A stretch of 24,374 bases of DNA from JAVJPJ01 sp040217295 (GCA_964460185.1 CAYWTM010000041.1:1-24374), one strand, 5' to 3'. Shown: positions 1-6,330, counted from the stretch's first letter. Made by a program: numbers and translations. Notes: generated by a model from the sequence alone, not told the origin.

Positions 1-74
1 GCTATGGCTCGAGCGAAGACACGCAAGGCGTCACCTCCGACAGCTGGTCGTTCGGCGTGGCCATGTCCTTCTGA
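1..74 (+). CDS. Porin, C-terminal end only (5' part outside window)
   Basis: Only the last 23 codons are present (first full codon at base 3, TGA at 72-74). The final residues, SDSWSFGVAMSF, are identical to the end of the complete porin at 348-1385, and both end in Phe, as bacterial outer-membrane beta-barrels normally do for recognition by the assembly machinery. The nucleotide match continues past the stop codon into the terminator (32-109 against 1343-1420, about five mismatches in 78 bases). This is therefore a tandem paralogue of the next gene, not an unrelated barrel. The upstream part, signal peptide and promoter lie outside the window, so I cannot say whether the gene is intact. Confidence 0.85.
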   Translation, partial: YGSSEDTQGVTSDSWSFGVAMSF

Positions 75-97
75 TCCTCGGGGATTATCGGATACGG

Positions 98-132
98 AAA
101 GAGCGGGCCAGGTGCCCGCTCTTTTCTTTTTT
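98..132 (+). terminator. Rho-independent terminator of the upstream porin
   Basis: An 11-bp perfect stem, AAAGAGCGGGC (98-108) with GCCCGCTCTTT (114-124), encloses a 5-nt loop and runs into a T-rich tract, TTTTCTTTTTT. It lies 23 bases after the porin stop codon. The same stem sequence recurs after the second porin. Confidence 0.9.
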
Positions 133-321
133 AACAGGAGATTAGGGCCAACACGGCGATTCTGGAGATGCCGGGCCACCCACCCCCTGCGCACCGGATT
201 GTGGCCTCGATGCATCACAAAGCTGTAATTGCGCCACCGCCGCGCCAGCAACCTTGCGCTGGATCGGCACCATGGGGCATCTACACTCCAGCATTGATTG
301 TACCTCTGCGTTAACCAAAAC

Positions 322-345
322 TTTTTTTCATTAATGGGAAAAAAA
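322..345 (+). promoter_or_regulatory. A/U hairpin in the porin 5' leader, ending 2 nt before the ATG
   Basis: TTTTTTTC (322-329) is complementary to GAAAAAAA (338-345), with loop ATTAATGG. Seven of the eight pairs are A-U. The only Shine-Dalgarno-like bases, GGGA (336-339), sit at the loop/stem border, and the start codon begins at 348. The fold would partly occlude ribosome binding and would melt easily. The complementarity is seen directly; a regulatory role is inference. Confidence 0.4.
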
Positions 346-347
346 TT

Positions 348-1385
348 ATGAAAAAGATTCTCTTTGCGACTACGGCACTTGTTGCCACCGCAGGCGTAGC
401 AGCCGCAGACGTTGCAGTCTCCGGCGGCGCCGAAATGGGTCTGTTCGGCGGAACCGGCATCGAAACCCAGTTCTTCACCGACATCGACGTGACCTTCACC
501 ATGTCCGGCACCACCGACAACGGCCTGACCTTCGGCGCAGCCGTTGACCTGGACGAAGGCGGCGCAGGCGCAGCAGCCGTTGCCGACAACGCGGATGACG
601 GCGGCGTCGCCATCTTCCTGTCCGGCGATTTCGGCACCGTCACCCTGGGTGACACCGACGGCGCGCTCGACTGGGCCCTGACCGAAGCTGCCGTGGGCAA
701 CGCCGGCTCGATCAACGATGACGAAACCGGCCATTCCGGTTACCTCGGTTCGTACCTGGACGGCGCCTATGACGGCCAGATCCTGCGCTACAACAACACC
801 TTCGGTGACTTCGGCGTCGCGATCTCGGTCGAGATGGACGACACCGGCGTGCGTGACGAAGGCTATGCCATCGGCTTCCGCTACGGCATGGACCTCGGCG
901 GCGGTTCGCTGGACCTCGGCCTGGGCTACCAGACCGCGACCTACGCAGCATCCGGCGCTGGCGCTCTGACCATCGCAACGGTCACCGTGTCCGACTACGG
1001 CGTCGTGATCCCGGCAGCCTTCCAGGTTGAAGTCGACGCGATCGGCGTGAGCGCTGCTTACTCGATGAACGGCCTGAGCCTCGGCCTCGCCTTCACCGAC
1101 TTCGAAGCCTCCTACCTCGGCGGCACCGGCGAAGCGACCCACCTGGGCCTCGGCGTTGGTTACACCATGGACGCGATCACCGTTTCCGCCAACTACGGCG
1201 CATTCGACGGTTCGTTCGTTCCCGGTCAGATCATCGACGAAGTCGGCTACGGCCTGGCAGTTGCCTATGACCTGGGCGGCGGCGCATCGGTGCACCTCGG
1301 CTACGGTCACTCCGACCTGGGCGGCACGCACTCCACCCCCGGCACCTCCGACAGCTGGTCGTTCGGTGTGGCAATGTCCTTCTAA
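348..1385 (+). CDS. Outer-membrane porin, Rhodobacter type
   Basis: A 345-residue protein that should form a trimeric 16-stranded beta-barrel for diffusion of small hydrophilic solutes across the outer membrane. Residues 1-20 are a Sec signal peptide (MKK, hydrophobic core, cleavage after AAA before DVAVSGG). The mature part shows the marks of alphaproteobacterial porins: FTMSGTTDNGLTFGA near residues 50-65, LSGDFGTVTLGD near 91-102, alternating Gly/aromatic strands, a YDLGGGAS strand near the end, and a C-terminal Phe. The Asp-rich composition fits a cation-tolerant, possibly marine porin (inference). The start at 348 is fixed by the signal peptide; the Shine-Dalgarno is only GGGA at 336-339. 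It follows the end of a paralogue and has its own terminator, so it is probably transcribed alone. The 215 bases between the first terminator and this ATG hold no other gene, and I could not settle on a promoter. Confidence 0.93.
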   Translation: MKKILFATTALVATAGVAAADVAVSGGAEMGLFGGTGIETQFFTDIDVTFTMSGTTDNGLTFGAAVDLDEGGAGAAAVADNADDGGVAIFLSGDFGTVTLGDTDGALDWALTEAAVGNAGSINDDETGHSGYLGSYLDGAYDGQILRYNNTFGDFGVAISVEMDDTGVRDEGYAIGFRYGMDLGGGSLDLGLGYQTATYAASGAGALTIATVTVSDYGVVIPAAFQVEVDAIGVSAAYSMNGLSLGLAFTDFEASYLGGTGEATHLGLGVGYTMDAITVSANYGAFDGSFVPGQIIDEVGYGLAVAYDLGGGASVHLGYGHSDLGGTHSTPGTSDSWSFGVAMSF

Positions 1386-1408
1386 TCCTCAGGGATTATC
1401 GGATAAGG

Positions 1409-1441
1409 AAAGAGCGGGCCTTGCGCCCGCTCTTTTCTTTT
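1409..1441 (+). terminator. Rho-independent terminator of the second porin
   Basis: An 11-bp stem, AAAGAGCGGGC (1409-1419) with GCCCGCTCTTT (1425-1435), has loop CTTGC and a T-rich tail (TTTTCTTTT, 1433-1441). It is a copy of the terminator at 98-132. Its T-tract ends only 16 bases before the yggS start codon. Confidence 0.9.
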
Positions 1442-1451
1442 GGCCTATGCT
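1421..1451 (+). promoter_or_regulatory. Possible yggS promoter overlapping the porin terminator
   Basis: A -10-like TATGCT (1446-1451) lies 6 nt before the yggS ATG, with no Shine-Dalgarno between. A TTGCGC (1421-1426) could serve as -35 with a long 19-nt spacer; it sits in the loop and descending arm of the terminator hairpin. If used, transcription would start at or near the A of the ATG, giving a leaderless mRNA. The positions are observed; promoter function is inferred. Confidence 0.35.
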
Positions 1452-1457
1452 GTCAGC

Positions 1458-2111
1458 ATGGCACTTCTTGACATCCAGACCCGCATCGCCGCTGCCGAAG
1501 CCGCCGCCGGACGCCCGGCCGGATCGGCCCGTCTGATCGCCGTGTCCAAGGTGCAGCCCCCCGACCGGGTCGAGGCCGTGCTGGCCCAGGGCCACCGCGT
1601 GTTCGGTGAGAACCGGGTGCAGGAAGCCGCCGGGCGCTGGCCCGATTTCCAGGCGCGATTCGAGGGCATATCCCTGCACCTGATCGGCCCCCTGCAGACC
1701 AACAAGGCCCGGCAGGCGGTCGAGATGTTCGACGCCATCCACACGCTAGACCGGATCAAGCTGGCCAATGCGCTGGCCCGCCTTGCGCAGGAACGTGGCG
1801 CCTGCCCGGACCTGATGGTGCAGGTCAATACCGGGGCCGAGCCGCAAAAGGCGGGGATCCTTCCGCAAGACGCCGACGCGTTCATCGCCGAGGTGCGCGC
1901 GCTGGACCTGCCGGTGACCGGCCTGATGTGCATTCCCCCGGTCGACGAGGAACCCAGCCTGCATTTCGCGTTGCTGGCCAAGATCGCCGCCCGCAATGAC
2001 CTTCCGGATCTGTCCATGGGCATGAGCGGGGATTTCGAAACGGCGATCAGCCTTGGCGCGACATACGTGCGCGTCGGGTCTGCCATTTTCGGCGAACGCG
2101 CCTACGACTGA
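1458..2111 (+). CDS. yggS: YggS/PLPBP family pyridoxal-phosphate homeostasis protein
   Basis: This 217-residue protein is a single-domain TIM-barrel PLP-binding protein of the YggS/PROSC family. It binds PLP without known catalysis and buffers vitamin B6 and amino-acid pools in the cytoplasm. Visible signatures are AVSKVQP with the PLP lysine at Lys31, FGENRVQE, HLIGPLQTNK, LMCIPP, and a C-terminal phosphate-binding stretch (SMGMSGDFETAI followed by VRVGSAIFGER). The open frame extends to a TTG at 1440, but that lies in the terminator T-tract; ATG 1458 gives the usual family N-terminus (MALLDIQTRI). There is no Shine-Dalgarno ahead of it, only a -10-like TATGCT. It converges on the L,D-transpeptidase gene, the two 3' ends overlapping by 10 bp. 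Confidence 0.93.
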   Translation: MALLDIQTRIAAAEAAAGRPAGSARLIAVSKVQPPDRVEAVLAQGHRVFGENRVQEAAGRWPDFQARFEGISLHLIGPLQTNKARQAVEMFDAIHTLDRIKLANALARLAQERGACPDLMVQVNTGAEPQKAGILPQDADAFIAEVRALDLPVTGLMCIPPVDEEPSLHFALLAKIAARNDLPDLSMGMSGDFETAISLGATYVRVGSAIFGERAYD

Positions 2112-2599
2112 ACGATCAGCCGGGTGCCGAAGGTGATCCGCCGGGTGATCCAGCGCAGGTCCGCCGGGTCCAGCGCGACGCAGCCTTCGGTCCTGTAGCC
2201 GGGTCGCCGCCAGCGATGCAAAAAGATGGCCGATCCGCGCCCGCGTTCGGCCCTTGGCCAGTTCCAGTCGGTCACGATCACCAGGTCATACAGCCGATCG
2301 GCCCGGAACAGGCGTTCATGGCTGGCTCCGTAGGGCGCGCGCACCATCAGGTTGTAGTCTTCGTCGCGCGGATCGTCCGACCACAGATCGCCGGGCCGGA
2401 TCGGCACTGCCCAGTCGCAGGGTTTCGCCATACGGTCCGGGCGGTAGAGGCACCCGACGATCCTGTGATGGCCCGCAGGTGTTGCGCCATCCCCTTCGCG
2501 CTTGTCTGCGCGGATGCCGCCCCGCCCAACGGTGCAGGCAAACATCCGGCCAGCGAATCGCAGGCCCATGGGCGTGACGACCATATCGCGTGGCGTCAC
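2102..2599 (-). CDS. L,D-transpeptidase (YkuD) family protein
   Basis: A 165-residue protein with an L,D-transpeptidase catalytic domain. Seen in the sequence are K-R-E-G-D-G-A-T-P-A-G near residues 33-43, His128 in FLHR, and catalytic Cys140 in TEGCVAL. Family members make 3-3 peptidoglycan cross-links or attach other molecules to stem peptides in the periplasm. This subgroup (COG3786-like) is poorly characterised, and no signal peptide or membrane anchor is visible here, so its location and substrate are uncertain. The start is a GTG whose bases overlap the ribA stop as GTGA (2596-2599), indicating translational coupling. It is second in a two-gene minus-strand operon with ribA and ends 10 bp inside yggS. 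Confidence 0.85.
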   Translation of the reverse strand: MTPRDMVVTPMGLRFAGRMFACTVGRGGIRADKREGDGATPAGHHRIVGCLYRPDRMAKPCDWAVPIRPGDLWSDDPRDEDYNLMVRAPYGASHERLFRADRLYDLVIVTDWNWPRAERGRGSAIFLHRWRRPGYRTEGCVALDPADLRWITRRITFGTRLIVQS

Positions 2600-3687
2600 A
2601 GCAGATGCCCCGACTTTTCGCGTTTGACGGACAGGTAGTGGGCGTTGTGCCGATTGGTGCCGGTGACCAGCGGCACGCGTTCGACCACGTCGATCCCCTC
2701 GGCGGTCATCATGGCGACCTTGCGGGGGTTGTTCGTCATCAGGCGCACCGCCCCGAACCCCATGCGGCGCAGCAGGTCGGCCCCGATGCGGAAATCGCGT
2801 TCATCATCCTCGAAACCCAGGCGATGGTTCGCCTCCACGGTATCGAACCCCTGATCCTGCAAGGAATAGGCCCGCATCTTGTTGGCAAGCCCGATGCCGC
2901 GCCCTTCCTGGTTCAGGTACAAAAGCACGCCCGCGCCCGCGCGGCCCATATCCGCCAGCGCGGTGTGCAACTGTGGCCCGCAATCGCATTTGAGCGATCC
3001 CAGGACATCGCCGGTAAAACAGGCCGAATGCAGCCGCGCCAGAACCGGGGCGTCGCGGTCGGGCCGGCCGATCTCGATGGCGTAGTGTTCCGTTCCGCCA
3101 TTCTCCGGCCTGAAAATATGCAACCGCCCGGCTTCGGCCGCTTCCATCGGCAGGCGGGCGGCGGCGACAGGCAAAAGCGGATGGTGGTGCGCCAGGTCCC
3201 GGGCCGCGGCCTCGGGCGACAAGAGGCCCGCGTGCAATTCCGCCGCAAGCGCGGCAGGGCGATCGGTGTCGATGGCCAGCACCGCCGGCAACAGCTGCGC
3301 CGATTTTGCCAGCAACAGCGCCAGCCGGTGTAGCCCCGCCTCACCCGTGCGGGCGGATTGAAGCGGGCCTTTCAGAGGCGAGGACAGATCGCGCGCGGGA
3401 TCCGCCACGCAACGCACCCAGCCGGCATTCGCATCGCCGGGCAGACCGACACGTGCGATGTCGCCATCATAGGCGCGTGCCTTCAATGTATCGGCGCGCC
3501 GCGCGGTGATCGCGACCACCGGGTCGCCGGGCAAGGCACACAACCCCGCAAACCGCGCGTCGGTCAGGGTTTCGGCTGCAAGAACCACCAGCCCCCGATC
3601 CCCACCGCCCAACACGACAGGCAAGCCCACGCGCAGATCGGACCGGGCGCGGGCAACAAGTTCGGACGAGGTTGGCAAAAGGGTCAT
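2596..3687 (-). CDS. ribA: GTP cyclohydrolase II with RibB-like N-terminal extension
   Basis: A 363-residue enzyme for the first step of riboflavin synthesis: GTP to 2,5-diamino-6-ribosylamino-4(3H)-pyrimidinone 5'-phosphate, formate and pyrophosphate. The zinc cysteines are Cys223, Cys234 and Cys236 (GDVLGSLKCDCG), spaced as in E. coli RibA. They are followed by LYLNQEGRGIGL, the YSLQDQGFDTVEAN segment and VRLMTNNPRK. The catalytic domain fills roughly residues 175-363. The first ~165 residues weakly resemble a decayed 3,4-dihydroxy-2-butanone-4-phosphate synthase: a G-L-P-V-V-L...DRG...LVVLAAE pattern is present, but the acidic catalytic loop of active RibB is missing. A strong Shine-Dalgarno (AAGGAGAGGT on the minus strand) supports ATG 3687. 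The gene is divergent from cenR. I found no FMN riboswitch in the 140-bp leader. Confidence 0.93.
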   Translation of the reverse strand: MTLLPTSSELVARARSDLRVGLPVVLGGGDRGLVVLAAETLTDARFAGLCALPGDPVVAITARRADTLKARAYDGDIARVGLPGDANAGWVRCVADPARDLSSPLKGPLQSARTGEAGLHRLALLLAKSAQLLPAVLAIDTDRPAALAAELHAGLLSPEAAARDLAHHHPLLPVAAARLPMEAAEAGRLHIFRPENGGTEHYAIEIGRPDRDAPVLARLHSACFTGDVLGSLKCDCGPQLHTALADMGRAGAGVLLYLNQEGRGIGLANKMRAYSLQDQGFDTVEANHRLGFEDDERDFRIGADLLRRMGFGAVRLMTNNPRKVAMMTAEGIDVVERVPLVTGTNRHNAHYLSVKREKSGHLL

Positions 3688-3718
3688 ACCTCTCCTTACT
3701 TTGGACTTCGGGATATTG

Positions 3719-3760
3719 AAACAATCCCTCGCGCGCTGACACGACGGCGTGAGATTGTTT
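3719..3760. promoter_or_regulatory. Inverted repeat between divergent ribA and cenR
   Basis: AAACAATC (3719-3726) is repeated inverted as GATTGTTT (3753-3760), and CTCGCGC with GCGTGAG partly extends the symmetry inwards. It lies in the only control region shared by ribA and cenR. It could be a regulator-binding site or an mRNA hairpin (the plus-strand arm runs on as GATTGTTTTTC). I cannot assign a regulator. Confidence 0.4.
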
Positions 3761-3827
3761 TTCAGTCGGTTGCCAAATGCGTGTGCTTGTCCAATGTCGT
3801 ATCAAACGCGAGAGAGGAGCCACCGAT

Positions 3828-4514
3828 ATGGCCACGCTGAAGAAAATTCTGCTTGTCGACGACGACGACGACCTGCGCGAAGCGTTGAGCGAGCAGCTTG
3901 TCATGACCGAGGATTTCGATGTGTTCGAGGCCGGCACCGGCGCTCAGGGCATGGAGCGGGTCAAGGAAGGCATCTACGACCTGGTGATCCTGGACGTGGG
4001 CCTGCCCGATACGGATGGCCGCGAGCTGTGCCGCCTGATGCGCAAGCAGGGCGTGAAATGCCCCGTCTTGATGCTGACCGGCCATGACAGCGATGCCGAC
4101 ACGATCCTGGGCCTGGATGCGGGCGCCAATGACTACGTGACAAAACCGTTCCGGTTCCCCGTGCTGCTGGCCCGCATCCGTGCGCAGCTGCGCCAGCACG
4201 AACAATCCGAGGACGCGGTGTTCCAGCTTGGGCCATACACGTTCAAGCCCGCGATGAAGATGCTGGAAACCGAAGACAACAAGAAGATCCGCCTGACCGA
4301 GAAAGAGACCAACATCCTCAAGTTCCTCTACCGCGCGCAAGATGGCGTGGTGGCGCGCGATGTGCTTTTGCACGAGGTCTGGGGCTACAATGCGGGCGTC
4401 ACCACGCACACGCTGGAAACCCACATCTACCGCCTCCGTCAAAAGATCGAACCCGACCCCTCGAACGCGCGCCTTCTGGTCACGGAATCCGGTGGTTATC
4501 GCCTCGTGGCCTGA
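3828..4514 (+). CDS. cenR: OmpR-family response regulator, CenR-like
   Basis: A 228-residue two-component regulator. Receiver domain, residues 5-120: acidic pocket in the Asp11-Asp15 run, phospho-acceptor Asp56 (VILDVGLPD), Thr84 and Lys106 (DYVTKPF). Winged-helix DNA-binding domain, residues ~130-228: LTEKETNIL, LLHEVWGY, THTLETHIYRLRQKIE, and a terminal GGYRLVA. The N-terminus MATLKKILLVDDDDDLREAL closely resembles, from memory, the CenR regulators of Caulobacter and Rhodobacter. There CenR is essential and controls envelope and division genes with the kinase CenK, which is not in this window. A longer frame starts at 3777, but ATG 3828 has the Shine-Dalgarno GAGGAG (3814-3819) and the proper domain start. 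The specific CenR name is less certain than the family. Confidence 0.9.
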   Translation: MATLKKILLVDDDDDLREALSEQLVMTEDFDVFEAGTGAQGMERVKEGIYDLVILDVGLPDTDGRELCRLMRKQGVKCPVLMLTGHDSDADTILGLDAGANDYVTKPFRFPVLLARIRAQLRQHEQSEDAVFQLGPYTFKPAMKMLETEDNKKIRLTEKETNILKFLYRAQDGVVARDVLLHEVWGYNAGVTTHTLETHIYRLRQKIEPDPSNARLLVTESGGYRLVA

Positions 4515-4560
4515 GGGAAAAAGCGCGACGCGCGGACGGCATGGTTCTTGTCGAAGGATT

Positions 4561-4602
4561 TTGACTTGAATCAAATCCGCGCCGCGGCATCGGGCGTATA
4601 GA
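4561..4602 (+). promoter_or_regulatory. FNR-type box and -10 element (class II activated promoter)
   Basis: TTGACTTGAATCAA (4561-4574) matches the FNR/FnrL pattern TTGAY-N4-ATCAA. After 22 bases comes the -10 hexamer TATAGA (4597-4602), and no good -35 exists at normal spacing. With a start about 4609, the box centre (4567.5) lies at -41.5, the classic class II activator position. Box, spacing and -10 are read directly; regulation by an FnrL- or Dnr-type protein is inference. Confidence 0.6.
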
Positions 4603-4603
4603 G

Positions 4604-4659
4604 ATTACAACAACCTCCCTGTTGTACTGGCCCGGACCACGTGTCCGGGCTGTTTTTTT
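4604..4659 (+). ncRNA. Candidate FNR-controlled small RNA with anti-SD-like loop
   Basis: About 55 nt with two hairpins. Hairpin 1: TACAACA (4606-4612), loop ACCTCCC, TGTTGTA (4620-4626). Hairpin 2 is the terminator at 4630-4659. The ACCUCCC loop is complementary to purine-rich Shine-Dalgarno sequences. A CCUCC-bearing loop followed by a terminator hairpin recalls the CcsR/'cuckoo' RNAs of Rhodobacter and Rhizobiales, which have longer CCUCCUCCC loops. No ORF lies here, and the element has its own apparent promoter. The alternative is the 3' untranslated region of cenR with a fortuitous FNR box. The transcript ends are estimates. Confidence 0.55.
4630..4659 (+). terminator. Rho-independent terminator
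   Basis: GCCCGGAC (4630-4637) pairs with GTCCGGGC (4643-4650) over a 5-nt loop, followed by TG and seven T (4653-4659). It ends the candidate small RNA and any read-through from cenR. It separates both from the DUF924 gene. Confidence 0.9.
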
Positions 4660-4732
4660 GGTGATCGGGCCAAGGCGCCAAGCAATCTCGTCATTTTTGT
4701 CAAAGAATCGTCGTATCGGCCAGCCAGGCGCC

Positions 4733-4738
4733 TAAGAT
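4733..4738 (+). promoter_or_regulatory. -10-like hexamer 6 nt before a start codon without SD
   Basis: TAAGAT (4733-4738) followed by CGCACG and the ATG at 4745. There is no Shine-Dalgarno and no convincing -35. The spacing matches that before yggS and suggests a leaderless transcript. Confidence 0.3.
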
Positions 4739-4744
4739 CGCACG

Positions 4745-5383
4745 ATGACCAAACGGCATGATCCCCAAACCGTTCTCGACCTCTGGTTTCCCGACACCGG
4801 GCACTGGGCATCGATCCAGTCCCATGCCTCGTTTTGGGAAGAGCGCATGCAAGGGGGCATGGATGCGATCATCTGCGATCGATATGCCGACCTGACCGAG
4901 GCGGGCGCGCGGGGTTTTCTGGATCACTGGGCCGATACGCCGCGCGGACGCCTGGCGCTGATCCTGGTGCTGGATCAGTTTCCCCGCTCGCTGTGGCGGG
5001 ACACCCCGGGGGCCTATGCGCAGGACATCAAGGCCGCGCGGCTGGCCCTGGACGGGTTGGAAAACGGTCACTACCAGGCGTTGCCCCATATGTGGGAACG
5101 CCAGTTCTACATCATCGCCATCAGCCATTGCGAAGGTCCCGATCACGCGGCCCGGATGCAGCTTTGCACCGACCTGTCGCGCGCGCATGCCGCGATCTTG
5201 CCGGATGCGCTGGCGGACGTTCTCGACCGGTCCGTCGCGCAGGCCGAAAGGGTGCAGGGCATCATCGCGCGTTTCGGTCGCCATCCGCACCGCAATGCCA
5301 TCCTTGGCCGCCTGTCGACCCCCGAGGAAGAGGCCTATATCGCCCAGGGCGATTTTCCCCACATCCGCAAGATCGAGGCCTGA
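4745..5383 (+). CDS. DUF924 family protein
   Basis: A 212-residue soluble, largely helical protein of the DUF924 family, whose biochemical role is unknown to me. Recognisable family marks are LDLWFPD near the N-terminus, FWEERMQGGMDAII, the central LVLDQFPRSLWRDTP with the invariant Asp-Gln-Phe-Pro-Arg run, MPH-type MWERQFYI, and the C-terminal FGRHPHRNAILGR followed by STPEEEAYI. Length is normal for the family. It has neither signal peptide nor membrane segment, so it is probably cytoplasmic. The start codon lacks a Shine-Dalgarno but has a -10-like TAAGAT 6 nt upstream. It lies between the small-RNA terminator and xth, in the same direction as xth with a 70-bp gap, so co-transcription is possible. 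Confidence 0.87.
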   Translation: MTKRHDPQTVLDLWFPDTGHWASIQSHASFWEERMQGGMDAIICDRYADLTEAGARGFLDHWADTPRGRLALILVLDQFPRSLWRDTPGAYAQDIKAARLALDGLENGHYQALPHMWERQFYIIAISHCEGPDHAARMQLCTDLSRAHAAILPDALADVLDRSVAQAERVQGIIARFGRHPHRNAILGRLSTPEEEAYIAQGDFPHIRKIEA

Positions 5384-5453
5384 CCGACCGAACCCGGGTT
5401 GAGGCCAGGGCGCGTCACGCTTAGGGTCACGCGACCTTACGCCGGAGCCCGAA

Positions 5454-6242
5454 ATGCCCTTTACCGTCGCCACGTGGAACATCAATTCGGTCCGGCTGCG
5501 TGCCGATCTGGTGGCAAGACTGCTGACCGAAGAGGCACCCGATGTGCTGTGCCTTCAGGAATGCAAGAGCCCTGTCGACAAGATCCCGGTCGAGGTCTTC
5601 GCAGCCCTTGGCTACGGCCATATCGTTGCCCGCGGGCAAAAGGGCTACAACGGCGTTGCCATCTTGTCGAAACTGCCGCTCGAGGATGCGGGCCACCGCG
5701 ATTTTTGCGAAAAAGGCGACGCCCGCCACGTCGCGGCCCGGCTTGAGAACGGGACCACGATCCACAATTTCTACGTGCCCGCCGGCGGCGACGAACCAGA
5801 CCGCGAAAAGAACATCAAATTCGGCCACAAGCTCGATTTCCTGACCGAGATGCGGGATTGGTTCGGCGCGGATCGCCCGCAGAAATCCATCCTGGTTGGG
5901 GATCTGAACATCGCCCCGCGCGAAGATGACGTCTGGTCCCACAAGCAGCTGTTGAAGGTCGTCTCGCACACGCCCATCGAAGTCGATCATATGGCCCAGA
6001 CCCAGGACGCGGGGAAATGGGTCGATATCACCCGGCAGGATATCCCCGACGGGTTGCTGTATTCGTGGTGGTCGTACCGTGCGAAAGACTGGGCCGAGGC
6101 CGACAAGGGCCGCAGGCTTGATCATATCTGGGCGACGCCGGACATTTCCAATGCGGCCCACGGATCGCGCATCTTGCGCGATGTGCGGGGGTGGGAAAAA
6201 CCCTCCGATCACGCCCCGGTCCTCGCAACCTTTGACCTCTGA
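5454..6242 (+). CDS. xthA: Exodeoxyribonuclease III / AP endonuclease
   Basis: A 262-residue enzyme that cleaves DNA at abasic sites and removes 3' blocking groups during base-excision repair. All motifs of the exonuclease III fold are visible in order: TWNINSVR at the N-terminus, LCLQECK (metal-binding Glu), GYNGVAILSK, the active-site Tyr in FYVPAGGDEPD, VGDLNIAPRED (catalytic Asp and Asn), RLDHIWAT and the terminal SDHAPV with the catalytic His. Length is typical. ATG 5454 is preceded by GGAG about 8 nt upstream (GCCGGAGCCCGAAATG). A TTAGGGT at about 5421-5427 could be a -10 for its own promoter. The next gene starts 88 bp downstream behind a separate promoter candidate. Confidence 0.95.
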   Translation: MPFTVATWNINSVRLRADLVARLLTEEAPDVLCLQECKSPVDKIPVEVFAALGYGHIVARGQKGYNGVAILSKLPLEDAGHRDFCEKGDARHVAARLENGTTIHNFYVPAGGDEPDREKNIKFGHKLDFLTEMRDWFGADRPQKSILVGDLNIAPREDDVWSHKQLLKVVSHTPIEVDHMAQTQDAGKWVDITRQDIPDGLLYSWWSYRAKDWAEADKGRRLDHIWATPDISNAAHGSRILRDVRGWEKPSDHAPVLATFDL

Positions 6243-6246
6243 CCCC

Positions 6247-6277
6247 TTGGCGCGGGCGCCTGTCGGGCGCATATAGG
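6247..6277 (+). promoter_or_regulatory. Probable promoter of the cnoX–LON–Trm112 operon
   Basis: TTGGCG (6247-6252) as -35 and CATATA (6270-6275, 17-nt spacer) or TATAGG (6272-6277, 19-nt spacer) as -10. A leader of about 45-50 nt follows before the cnoX ATG, which has the Shine-Dalgarno GGAGA. The position fits the first gene of a three-gene run. Confidence 0.45.
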
Positions 6278-6330
6278 CCACAACCTCGCGCCCCAACGCG
6301 GCGCGCAACGCATTCTGACGGAGAGACGTT

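Noticed and set aside
3688..3827. FMN riboswitch upstream of ribA
   Set aside because: The conserved RFN-element segments (AGGG...GGTGAAA type) are absent, and the leader is too short once the inverted repeat and Shine-Dalgarno are placed.
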